From an uncultured Lachnospiraceae bacterium (GTDB lineage Bacteria > Bacillota > Clostridia > Lachnospirales > Lachnospiraceae): 7,884 bases of DNA. A model generated the notes under the pieces. The model saw only the letters and a program-made list of their open reading frames with translations. It made no database searches and was not told the origin of the DNA. Every line of letters starts with the position of its first letter. Position 1 is the stretch's first letter. The stretch lies in assembly GCA_910577655.1 (NCBI GenBank), contig CAJTOW010000155.1, forward strand, positions 1-7,884, written 5' to 3'. A program made the position numbers and the translations under genes. This document shows positions 1 through 6,063 of this stretch, piece after piece.

Positions 1-33
1 TCTGTAAATGACATAATAAGCCTTATGTCATAA
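1..33 (+). repeat. Left inverted repeat of the switch
   Basis: This is the exact reverse complement of 373-405 over all 33 bases. Inside it, a 9-bp arm (8-16, ATGACATAA) and its complement (23-31, TTATGTCAT) flank a 6-base asymmetric spacer (17-22, TAAGCC). That matches the usual layout of a tyrosine-recombinase core site. The repeat begins at the window edge, so it may extend further left. On the inner side the identity stops at base 34. Confidence 0.9.
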
Positions 34-104
34 AGGGGCGAACTGCAGAAACGCCATTTTTCCTCCAGGGCTTCTTTTTTTGCAGATCCGGCGATCACTG
101 TGTA

Positions 105-159
105 TAAAAAAGGTGCCGGCAGGGTATGCAGCTTCTGGTTCTGCTCCCTGGAGGCACCT
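105..159 (-). terminator. Leftward intrinsic terminator inside the switch
   Basis: On the minus strand, arms 153-159 and 111-117 (AGGTGCC type, 7 bp) and 146-150 and 120-124 (CCCTG/CAGGG, 5 bp) form a long stem with a small internal loop. The stem is followed by a run of Ts (complement of the A run at about 105-111). This should stop leftward transcripts that arrive from the recombinase or operon side. The sequence could also be part of a structured RNA, since 146-154 can pair instead with 62-70. Confidence 0.65.
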
Positions 160-176
160 AAAATCCACTTGGCGTT

Positions 177-204
177 AGGCATGGCTAACTGCTATGCCTT
201 TTTT
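177..204 (+). terminator. Rightward intrinsic terminator inside the switch
   Basis: A 9-bp stem (177-185 with 191-199, one G-T wobble) with the five-base loop TAACT is followed directly by a run of five Ts (200-204). It lies upstream of the two rightward promoters. It should therefore block read-through from the left flank without affecting the promoters' own transcripts. After inversion it would shield the same promoters from the recombinase side. Confidence 0.7.
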
Positions 205-215
205 GTGTGCACCAC

Positions 216-233
216 AATCAGCCCACGCTGATT
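216..233. other. Small hairpin upstream of the switch promoters
   Basis: A perfect 7-bp dyad (AATCAGC at 216-222, GCTGATT at 227-233) surrounds the loop CCAC. There is no clear T run on either side, so it is not a good terminator. It lies about 18 bases upstream of the first promoter -35 box and could be a protein binding site. No function is claimed. Confidence 0.4.
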
Positions 234-250
234 TCCATTTGGGTACAATT

Positions 251-279
251 TTGGTATCAGCCTGAGAAAAATGTATATT
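251..279 (+). promoter_or_regulatory. Upstream rightward promoter in the switch
   Basis: A -35-like TTGGTA at 251-256 is separated by 17 bases from a -10-like TATATT at 274-279. The -35 matches the sigma70 consensus at four of six positions and the -10 at five of six. It is weaker than the second promoter at 303-331 but has ideal spacing and an AT-rich context. Confidence 0.45.
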
Positions 280-302
280 TTGGTAAAAAGTCAAATAAAG
301 CG

Positions 303-331
303 TTGAACTTTATAACCAAAAGGTGTATATT
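303..331 (+). promoter_or_regulatory. Main rightward promoter in the switch
   Basis: TTGAAC at 303-308, a 17-base spacer and TATATT at 326-331 make a good housekeeping-type promoter in an AT-rich stretch. Transcription should start near 338. It would pass through the right inverted repeat and run antisense into the recombinase gene. In the flipped orientation the same promoter would leave the segment on the left. No convincing leftward promoter was seen in the segment as drawn. Confidence 0.65.
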
Positions 332-372
332 TTAATTAAGGATAAATCTAAATAAAACTATGTGAAGCACTG

Positions 373-405
373 TTATGACATAAGGCTTATTATGTCATTT
401 ACAGA
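373..405 (-). repeat. Right inverted repeat of the switch
   Basis: This is the perfect partner of 1-33. The dyad arms are at 375-383 and 390-398, and the spacer at 384-389 (GGCTTA) is the reverse complement of the left spacer. That geometry favours inversion over deletion. The last bases of the recombinase reading frame, including its stop codon (399-401), lie inside this repeat. Inversion therefore leaves the recombinase protein unchanged. Confidence 0.9.
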
Positions 406-1298
406 GCTTTCTTCTTATTATTCTTGCGGTTATGGCCGCAGAGCTTTCCGGCACTCCGGACAGTGGCCATGCCCATTTCCAGAGTCCTACGGCATTCCTC
501 GATCTGGCTGGTCATAGTATAGCGGCGGGTGGTTTCCACGCTGCTGTGGCCTAAGTAGTCGGCCAGACGGACGATGTCCTTTTCCTTCTCATAAAAGCAG
601 CGGGCGAAGAGATGACGCAGGTTATGGGGGAAGACCTTGCTTTCTTCCACGCCTGCCCTGCGGCACAGGGCTTTCATGCTGCTCCAGATATTCCGGCGGT
701 CTATGGGCCTTCCGGTGCGGGTCACAAAGATACAGCCGCTGGTACGGTTTTGCCGGCGGCAGTATTTCTTTAAAAGGGTTACCAGAGAGGCCGGCAGGAG
801 GATATGACGCACCTTGCCTTTGGAGTTGATACAGACCGTCTTCTGGCCCAGAGACTCTACGGTAATAGCGGAAAGCTCGCTGACCCGGATACCGGTGCTT
901 CCGATCGTCCGGATGATGCAGGACAGCCGGTGGTCGCCTTCCTGGTCGGCCTGACGTACCAGACGTTCGTATTCTTCCCGGGTCAGCTCCCTGGACTCGT
1001 CCTGGAAAAGCTGCTGCTGGATCCTGGGCAGACGGACGCAGCATTCTTTTCTCCCTATGTATTTCAGATAACCATTAAGGGCTACCAGCATGGAACAGGT
1101 ACTGGTGTCCTTGTAACGGGACAGCAGATAGTCCCGGTAGCGGGCCACGGCATCGTGATCCAGGCTGCCGTCCTGGATGAATTCCAGGAATTTTCTCACA
1201 TCACGAACGTACTTTGCGATAGTATTGGCTTTCATGTCGTGGTTTTTCAGAAAGAGCCTGTAGCCCTCCAGGGATCCCTTGGTGCATTTCTTTCTCAT
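399..1298 (-). CDS. Tyrosine site-specific recombinase (probable invertase of the adjacent switch)
   Basis: This 299-residue protein has the usual length and layout of Xer/integrase-type recombinases. An N-terminal core-binding helical domain (about 8-90) is followed by a catalytic domain (about 100-280). The catalytic set is complete: Arg138 in TGIRVSEL, Lys162 in the beta-hairpin SKGKVRH, His225 and Arg228 in HNLRH, His251 in LGHSS, and nucleophile Tyr260 in TTRRYT. The ATG at 1298 is preceded by AAAAGGAG nine bases upstream (1309-1316 on the opposite strand), which supports this start. The C-terminal tail is very basic (RKNNKKKA). The stop codon lies inside the right inverted repeat of a probable invertible promoter segment, so this enzyme is the obvious candidate to flip it. 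It could instead be a phage- or element-type integrase, but no other element genes are visible. Confidence 0.95.
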   Translation of the reverse strand: MRKKCTKGSLEGYRLFLKNHDMKANTIAKYVRDVRKFLEFIQDGSLDHDAVARYRDYLLSRYKDTSTCSMLVALNGYLKYIGRKECCVRLPRIQQQLFQDESRELTREEYERLVRQADQEGDHRLSCIIRTIGSTGIRVSELSAITVESLGQKTVCINSKGKVRHILLPASLVTLLKKYCRRQNRTSGCIFVTRTGRPIDRRNIWSSMKALCRRAGVEESKVFPHNLRHLFARCFYEKEKDIVRLADYLGHSSVETTRRYTMTSQIEECRRTLEMGMATVRSAGKLCGHNRKNNKKKAL

Positions 1299-1460
1299 GG
1301 TCTGATACTCCTTTTCGTATATGGTGGAATTGTGGAGCCGCAGTGGCGTCTGGCTCTATATATAGTATACTACACAAAATATTTCCGGCCATATCCAGAT
1401 TTGAAAACAGACCACGTTACGAAATGCACCCGGGAATCAGGGCCGGCACAATAGCTTCCT
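1299..1460 (-). promoter_or_regulatory. Recombinase leader and probable promoter region
   Basis: These 162 non-coding bases separate the amidohydrolase stop from the recombinase start. A ribosome binding site (AAAAGGAG) sits at 1309-1316. An AT-rich stretch at 1355-1383 holds TATATA-like sequence and the palindrome AGTATACT (1364-1371), which would suit a -10 region or operator. I could not pick a confident -35 box. No T-tailed terminator was seen after the amidohydrolase, so read-through from the upstream operon is possible. Confidence 0.4.
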
Positions 1461-2594
1461 CTAATTAAAATCCGCCTGACAATACATGATCTTCCCGCCT
1501 TTAATCGTCATCTGGGGTACGATGGCCTGACTGCCGGTCATCTTGTGGCCTGCCATATCACAGTACAGCAGCTCTTTACCCACGATCCGCAGGATGGCCA
1601 TATCTGCTGTGGTTCCCACCTCCATGGAGGCCAGCTCTTCTCTATGAACCAGTCTGGCCGGAGTAAGGATCACCGCATCCAGCACATCCTCCAGGGACAT
1701 GCCCAGAGCCAGATACTTGCCCATGATCCTGGGCAGACTGTGGAGCGGCTGGAGAAACAGACCGCTGGTATTGATATCCGAGCTGATGATATCCGGGGCA
1801 AAGCCCTGGGCCAGGGCCTTTTTGCAGACTTCCAGATCATAGTTGTTCCTGCCGTTGCTGGCGTCAAAGAGAACCCCCCGCTCTCTGGCCTTTAAGATCC
1901 CCGCCCGGATGGTACCGTCGGAATTCAGAATATTCTCTGCGCCCCTGTCCTGGTAGCAGTGGCAGATCACATCCCCGCCACGGAGCATTCCCGCCAGCTT
2001 CTCCAGATCCATCACCGGATTGGTGATATGTACCACTACATTGCAGCCGAGCTCTCCGGCCAGCTTCACCGTCTCCCCCAGGGACTCCTCCGCCTTCTCC
2101 GGGGCAATGATTCCATTGGACATCCGGATCTTGAGACCCGCCAGATTACATGGATACTCTTTAAAAAGACGCCGGATCTTGTCCCGGTCAAAATATTCCG
2201 CCTCCAGACGCTCCGGATACTGGTCCGTGATCTGCCCGCCGCTGGCCATGAGAAGATAATTAAGGATCCGCACATCACTGTGTGCCATGACACTCTGGCG
2301 GTACAGTTCATAGTGGGCGGCTCCGCAGCTTCCCCCGTCCACAGCCGTGGTAATCCCGCAGGGAAATGATGCCGCATCCGGGTTGACCCCGTTTTCGGTT
2401 CCCCTGTTGAAATAATGTACATGAAAATCAATGAGTCCGGGTGTGACAATACATCCTTCTGCGTCAATTTCTGTATAGCTCTTTCCCTGATCTACCGCGG
2501 CTATTCTGCCGTCCTCCACCGCAATATCCTCCCGGATGCAGGCGTGGTGTTCCGGATGGTATACAACGCCATTTTTAATTAAAAATGCATTCAC
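1461..2594 (-). CDS. Metal-dependent amidohydrolase/deacetylase (Atu3266/EF_0837-like)
   Basis: This 377-residue protein belongs to the amidohydrolase superfamily. It is a TIM-barrel metal-dependent hydrolase that would act in the cytoplasm. Visible metal and catalytic residues are His58 and His60 in DFHVH, the likely carboxylated Lys155 in GLKIRMSN, His189 in VVVHI, His212 in ICHCY, and Asp273 in SSDIN. Both flanking beta-sandwich strands are present, at the N-terminus (LIKNGVVY) and C-terminus (TIKGGKIMY). The pattern fits the group often mislabelled dihydroorotase, whose member Atu3266 deacetylates acetyl-(R)-mandelate. The true substrate here is unknown. The start is GTG, with GAGAGG eight bases upstream. 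The gene lies downstream of a TRAP transporter on the same strand, so it probably cleaves the imported compound. I rate the superfamily very likely and the deacetylase subgroup likely. Confidence 0.9.
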   Translation of the reverse strand: MNAFLIKNGVVYHPEHHACIREDIAVEDGRIAAVDQGKSYTEIDAEGCIVTPGLIDFHVHYFNRGTENGVNPDAASFPCGITTAVDGGSCGAAHYELYRQSVMAHSDVRILNYLLMASGGQITDQYPERLEAEYFDRDKIRRLFKEYPCNLAGLKIRMSNGIIAPEKAEESLGETVKLAGELGCNVVVHITNPVMDLEKLAGMLRGGDVICHCYQDRGAENILNSDGTIRAGILKARERGVLFDASNGRNNYDLEVCKKALAQGFAPDIISSDINTSGLFLQPLHSLPRIMGKYLALGMSLEDVLDAVILTPARLVHREELASMEVGTTADMAILRIVGKELLYCDMAGHKMTGSQAIVPQMTIKGGKIMYCQADFN

Positions 2595-2626
2595 ATCTTA
2601 TTCCTCTCTTAAATTCGGATTATTCT

Positions 2627-2788
2627 AGAGCGTGTTTGAAAATTGCTTTCCGTCAGCTGTGCGTCACAGTTTGTGGTAGATTTGGACCAAATGAACGCGG
2701 CGTAGTGGGCTACGTTAAGTGAATTTGGGCCAAATATACCGCAAAGTGGGGTGTGCAGATGCCGGGAATGAATTTTCAAACACGCTCT
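2627..2788. repeat. Fold-back (MITE/REPIN-like) intergenic repeat
   Basis: Perfect 18-bp inverted termini (AGAGCGTGTTTGAAAATT at 2627-2644 and its complement at 2771-2788) enclose about 126 bases that are themselves imperfectly self-complementary. Interior features are two near-palindromes, ATTTGGACCAAAT (2680-2692) and ATTTGGGCCAAAT (2723-2735), placed symmetrically around a CGTAG/CTACG hairpin (2701-2714). No open reading frame of note and no clear target-site duplication were seen. It lies in the gap between dctP and the amidohydrolase, so it would be transcribed in any operon message. It could be a miniature mobile repeat or a structured RNA processing element. Confidence 0.7.
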
Positions 2789-2816
2789 TGGGGCAGCTAC
2801 TCCCCTTAGTATATTG

Positions 2817-2839
2817 TGGGCGCGGCTGCGCCGCGCCCA
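2817..2839 (-). other. GC-rich hairpin just downstream of dctP
   Basis: A 10-bp perfect stem (TGGGCGCGGC at 2817-2826 with its complement at 2830-2839) has a three-base loop. It begins 43 bases beyond the dctP stop codon. There is no T run on the exit side (CAATATAC), so it is not a classic intrinsic terminator. A very stable stem here could protect the 3' end of the dctP message or partly limit read-through into the amidohydrolase. Confidence 0.5.
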
Positions 2840-2882
2840 TAGCAGATATCCTGACTGGCCGTCTTCCTCTGTTTCAGCCAGA

Positions 2883-3971
2883 TTATTTTACAGCTTCAAT
2901 GGCTGAAAGCAGCTTGTCTACCAGTTCATCCCCCTGATCCTTGCGGACCATGTCATAGACGACGGTAGCCTTCTCCTGCAGCTGGGCCAGAACACTGTCC
3001 TCCAGAATGATGATCTCACAGCCCGCGTCCTCGCAGGTCTTCTTGTACTCGGCAATGCTCTCATCCGCCTTCTCATTGGCATAGGCTGCCGCCTCTGCCG
3101 CACATTCATCTACCAGTGCCCTTGTGCTGTCATCCAGGCTCTCATACAGACCATTGTTCATGAAAAAGGTGATGATGTGCCCTACATGGTTGGTCTCGAT
3201 GATATACTTCTGTACCTCCTGCAGATTGTTTCCCACAATGTTCATATAGGGATTCTCCTCGCCGTCAATGGTACCCTGCTGCAGCCCCATAAACACCTCC
3301 GTGAACTGCATGGGAGTCGCCGCCGCGCCGATGGCATTCCAGTACTCAATGTGATAGGGATTGGTCATAACGCGGATCTTCTGGCCTGACAGATCAGACA
3401 GCTGGTGTACCGGCTTGTTGGATGTCAGCTGGCGGAATCCTGCATCTGAGTAGCCCAGCATCCTGATACCACCTGCAGCATTAATCTCGCCCAGCACATC
3501 GGCAAAATCACTGTTCAGCACCGCGCGCATCTCATCCACATTGGCAAACAGGTTGGGCATATCGAAGATAGCGTACTGGGGAATAAAGTCCACCAGGTCT
3601 GTAGTCATACCGGTACCGATATCAATGGAGCCGCTGACCACTGCCTCGGTGAACTCGGTGGTATTGCCCAGCTGACCACCTGGGTAGATATCCACAGTGA
3701 TGCTGCCGCCGCTTCTTTCATTAATAAGCTCCGCGAATTTCTCAACCATCATATAGTTGATGGTGGTCTCTGCCACGGTCATGGCCGCGGTCCAGTTGTA
3801 CTCCGGATAGCTGCCGGAAGCCTCCGCCGCCCCGTCACCGCCGCCTGCTGCCGCCTCGTTCTGTGCCGGGGCAGCCGGTGCCTGGGTACCGGAAGAACCG
3901 GAGGAACCGCCACATGCGGTCAGGGATATTGCCATGGATGCTGCGAGAACTGCTGCTAATACTTTTTTCAT
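2883..3971 (-). CDS. dctP: TRAP transporter solute-binding lipoprotein, DctP family
   Basis: This 362-residue protein captures the substrate outside the membrane for the DctQM permease. The N-terminus is a lipoprotein signal (MKKVLAAVL...SLTAC) with the lipidated Cys at 20, followed by a low-complexity Gly/Ser/Ala linker to about residue 55. This is typical of Gram-positive binding proteins anchored to the membrane. The DctP domain follows, with PGGQLG (97-102), the substrate-carboxylate-binding Arg200 in QKIRVMTNP, and the family motif GTIDGEENP (233-241). The ATG at 3971 has AAAAGGAG nine bases upstream. The gene is third in the cluster, 53 bases after dctM. The conserved Arg indicates an organic acid ligand. 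Its identity cannot be read from the sequence. Confidence 0.95.
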   Translation of the reverse strand: MKKVLAAVLAASMAISLTACGGSSGSSGTQAPAAPAQNEAAAGGGDGAAEASGSYPEYNWTAAMTVAETTINYMMVEKFAELINERSGGSITVDIYPGGQLGNTTEFTEAVVSGSIDIGTGMTTDLVDFIPQYAIFDMPNLFANVDEMRAVLNSDFADVLGEINAAGGIRMLGYSDAGFRQLTSNKPVHQLSDLSGQKIRVMTNPYHIEYWNAIGAAATPMQFTEVFMGLQQGTIDGEENPYMNIVGNNLQEVQKYIIETNHVGHIITFFMNNGLYESLDDSTRALVDECAAEAAAYANEKADESIAEYKKTCEDAGCEIIILEDSVLAQLQEKATVVYDMVRKDQGDELVDKLLSAIEAVK

Positions 3972-4024
3972 AATACATTTCTCCTTTTATTTTAAATTGT
4001 GTTGCTATTTATGAGGTGCGTCTC

Positions 4025-5326
4025 CTATCCGGTAATCCCCGGCAGGAACATGCTCACCGCCGGTATAAAGACGATCAGCACCAGGGAGATCAGAAAGGCG
4101 ATCAAAAACGGGATACATGCCCTGGCCAGCTTCAGCATGGGGATCTTGGTCATACCCGAAGCCACGAACAGGTTGATACCCATGGGCGGCGTGATCATAC
4201 CCATGGCCAGATTGCAGGTCATGATGATACCGAAATGCACCGGGTCCACCCCCACTGCCGTTGCGATAGGAACCAGGATCGGAGTCAGGATCATGATATT
4301 GGGAATATTGTCAATGATCATGCCGCATACCAGCATAATGGCATTCATAATCAGCAAAATCACGATCTTATTGTCCGATACTGCCAGCACAGACTTACTG
4401 ATAGTCTGCGGATAGCGGAGCAGGGTCAGACATCTGGCAAAGGCATTGGCCGCCGCGATGACAAATAAGATGTTTACATAAGTCCTGGCACCTGACATAA
4501 AGACCCGCCCGATTTCCCTGATCCTGATAGTCCTGTACACAAAGATGCACACAAACAGTCCGTAAAACACACTGATGACCGCAGATTCGGTAGGACTGCA
4601 TACACCGGAATAAATGGTTCCCAGAATGATAACAGGCGTCAGAAGCGCCCAGACACTCTCCTTTAAGAGAGGCAGGAAGCCTTTTTCCCGGATGGCCTTG
4701 TAGTTGGCCATAAGCCTGTCCTTGTCCTCACCCTTTTTCTTACAGTAATAAAAGCAGTAGACCATCAGGCTGACGCCAATAAGGATCCCGGGAACAATAC
4801 CGGCAATGAACAGTCTGGAGGGGGATGCATTGGCTGCTGCCGAATACACGATGTAGGAAATACTGGGCGGTATGATGACACCCAGCCCTCCGGCCACTGT
4901 CACAATGGCAGCGGCAAATACCAGATCATACCCCATATTCACCAGGAACGGAATCGTCATGGCGCCTACAGCGGAGACCGTGGCCGGCGAGGAACCGGAA
5001 ATAGCCGCGTAGAACATACAGGTCACCACTACCGCGCAGGGAAAACCTGCGGTCTTATTGCCGATAAAATAGGCAAAGAAATTGAAGAGACGCTCTGACA
5101 GACCGCCCTCCGCCATGATCATACCGGAGACCATGAACATGGGAACCGCCAGCAGGGTGAAGCTGTTCATGCCGGCGAACATACTCCGGGCCACATCTGT
5201 GGCGGAGAAGGAAAACGACGGGTTCAGGAGATTGGGGATCATGGCCATCATGCCAAAGACACCGCCTACCGGCATAGCCACTGCCAGAAGTACCGCCAGG
5301 ATCCCAAAGAATAATCCGATTACCAT
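4025..5326 (-). CDS. dctM: TRAP transporter large permease subunit, DctM family
   Basis: This 433-residue, highly hydrophobic integral membrane protein has roughly a dozen predicted spans. It drives ion-coupled uptake of the solute delivered by DctP. Family signatures are present: an AISGSSPATVSAVG-like motif in the first half, GVIIPPSISYIVY after it, and the matching second-half TPPMGINLFV. The frame stays open upstream to 5548, but the correct start is the ATG at 5326. It begins with a typical DctM hydrophobic N-terminus (MVIGLFFGILAVLL) and overlaps the dctQ stop as TAATG. A GGAGGAG ribosome binding site lies just upstream, inside dctQ. The longer version would prefix 74 polar residues that belong to another frame of dctQ. 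The overlap implies translational coupling with dctQ. Confidence 0.96.
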   Translation of the reverse strand: MVIGLFFGILAVLLAVAMPVGGVFGMMAMIPNLLNPSFSFSATDVARSMFAGMNSFTLLAVPMFMVSGMIMAEGGLSERLFNFFAYFIGNKTAGFPCAVVVTCMFYAAISGSSPATVSAVGAMTIPFLVNMGYDLVFAAAIVTVAGGLGVIIPPSISYIVYSAAANASPSRLFIAGIVPGILIGVSLMVYCFYYCKKKGEDKDRLMANYKAIREKGFLPLLKESVWALLTPVIILGTIYSGVCSPTESAVISVFYGLFVCIFVYRTIRIREIGRVFMSGARTYVNILFVIAAANAFARCLTLLRYPQTISKSVLAVSDNKIVILLIMNAIMLVCGMIIDNIPNIMILTPILVPIATAVGVDPVHFGIIMTCNLAMGMITPPMGINLFVASGMTKIPMLKLARACIPFLIAFLISLVLIVFIPAVSMFLPGITG

Positions 5327-5817
5327 TACGCTTCTCCTCCTTCTTCCGTCTTTTTCATAAATCCAAGTACAAACATCTGAACGTACCGCACGATTCCCAG
5401 GAATACCGCCACCCCCATGATGCTGTAGATCTGCGCCAGGGGAATCCGCAGGGCCGGACTGGCCTGACCGACCCTGGCGGCGTTTTCCACAATGCCAAAG
5501 GTCCCCTTCAGCAGAAATATCAGAAATACAATCATGACCACGCTGCACACCTGCTCCACAATCTTCTGCGCCGCCTTTGGAATCATGGTGATAAATGTGT
5601 CCACACGGATGGAGGATCCCAGACGGATGGCGCAGGGCAGACTAAAAAATGCCGACAGTGCCAGACAGTAGCAGCAGATCTCATCAGACCAGCTCAGAGC
5701 ATTGTGAAAGCAGTAACGCATGATCACGTTTGTAAATGACAGCACACTCATCACGGCCAGCAAAAATGCCAGGATCATCAGCTCCAGATTCTTGTCAAGC
5801 CATTTTACAACCTTCAT
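5326..5817 (-). CDS. dctQ: TRAP transporter small permease subunit, DctQ family
   Basis: This 163-residue membrane protein has about four hydrophobic spans (near 12-32, 48-66, 87-107 and 127-150) and matches the usual DctQ length. The segment around NALSWSDEICCYCLALSAFFSLPCAIRLGSSIRVDTF is the typical conserved DctQ region: a Trp-Ser-(D/E)-E stretch, then an Arg-x-Gly-x-x-Ile-Arg-Val-Asp type ending. It partners DctM in the membrane complex. It is the first gene of the cluster, with GGGAG nine bases upstream of its ATG. It shares one base with dctM. Expression probably starts from a promoter near 6064-6092 and is therefore preceded by a leader of about 240 bases. Confidence 0.93.
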   Translation of the reverse strand: MKVVKWLDKNLELMILAFLLAVMSVLSFTNVIMRYCFHNALSWSDEICCYCLALSAFFSLPCAIRLGSSIRVDTFITMIPKAAQKIVEQVCSVVMIVFLIFLLKGTFGIVENAARVGQASPALRIPLAQIYSIMGVAVFLGIVRYVQMFVLGFMKKTEEGGEA

Positions 5818-5868
5818 TTTCTTTTACTCCCTTTCCCTTTTCAGCAGTCCCAGCACCCCTCCGGAATC

Positions 5869-5899
5869 GCAACAGTCCAGATACCTTTTGAACTGTTAC
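5869..5899 (-). repeat. Palindromic unit sharing its arms with 7293-7336
   Basis: On the minus strand, GTAACAGTTC (5899-5890) pairs with GGACTGTTGC (5878-5869) across an 11-base loop, giving ten pairs including two wobbles. The left arm is identical to 7293-7302. The right arm differs by one base from 7327-7336. The loops differ. This suggests a small dispersed palindromic repeat family in intergenic DNA. Confidence 0.55.
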
Positions 5900-6041
5900 A
5901 GTGAATCTCTCCGCCATGGCCGTATGCCCACGGCCGCTACGGTTCATACGGTCGGCGCGGTCACCGAAGGCGTCCCTTGGAAAACGCGCCAGGCCCATGG
6001 GGGTCCATTATTGCCAAAACCACTAAAAATTTGTTTATTTT

Positions 6042-6053
6042 GTTTTCGAAAAC
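6042..6053. promoter_or_regulatory. 12-bp perfect palindrome near the dctQ transcription start
   Basis: GTTTTCGAAAAC is a perfect 12-bp palindrome lying just downstream of the predicted dctQ -10 box, close to the expected start site near 6057. Its position would suit a repressor operator. It is not a good catabolite-responsive element, because the A and T halves are the wrong way round for that consensus. Confidence 0.4.
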
Positions 6054-6063
6054 GTGTAATTTG

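Larger units (their letters stand above)
1..405. other. Invertible promoter segment (phase-variation switch)
   Basis: Perfect 33-bp inverted repeats at both ends enclose about 340 bases with no credible open reading frame. The interior carries two tandem rightward promoters (251-279 and 303-331) and two intrinsic terminators facing opposite ways (105-159 leftward, 177-204 rightward). A tyrosine recombinase gene lies directly beside the right repeat and its stop codon falls inside it. Inverted repeats, an internal promoter and an adjacent site-specific recombinase form the known architecture of invertible promoter switches in Bacteroidetes and clostridia. As drawn, the promoters point right, antisense to the recombinase. 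After inversion they would point left, beyond base 1. The controlled gene is not in the window, and inversion itself is inferred, not observed. Confidence 0.8.
5818..6057 (-). promoter_or_regulatory. Long structured leader of dctQ
   Basis: If transcription starts from the TATAAT at 6064-6069, this stretch of about 240 bases is untranslated leader. It is rich in dyads: GGCCGT/ACGGCC (5918-5923 with 5930-5935), a competing CCGTATG/CATACGG pair (5920-5926 with 5945-5951), and the hairpin at 5869-5899. The two 59xx pairings overlap, so they exclude each other. I did not recognise a known riboswitch class and saw no T-tailed terminator. No credible small gene was found in it. Confidence 0.4.

Noticed and set aside
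360..365. A short open frame starting at the ATG downstream of the switch promoter
   Set aside because: The ATG at 360-362 is followed directly by TGA, so nothing is encoded.
1..405. The 33-bp inverted repeats as ends of an insertion sequence or MITE
   Set aside because: The internal promoters, the opposed terminators, the 9-6-9 dyad in each repeat and the adjoining tyrosine recombinase fit an invertible switch better. No flanking target duplication can be assessed at the window edge.
804..1454. A 216-residue plus-strand open frame
   Set aside because: It is fully antisense to the recombinase, whose catalytic residues are all present. Its translation resembles no known domain and it lacks a good ribosome binding site.
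5327..5548. An upstream extension of dctM to an earlier ATG at 5548
   Set aside because: The extra 74 residues are polar, unlike any DctM N-terminus, and overlap dctQ in another frame. The TAATG overlap at 5324-5328 with an upstream GGAGGAG gives a typical DctM start.
6042..6053. Catabolite-responsive (cre) site at GTTTTCGAAAAC
   Set aside because: The cre consensus has A-rich then T-rich halves around CG. Here the order is reversed, so only a generic palindrome is claimed.
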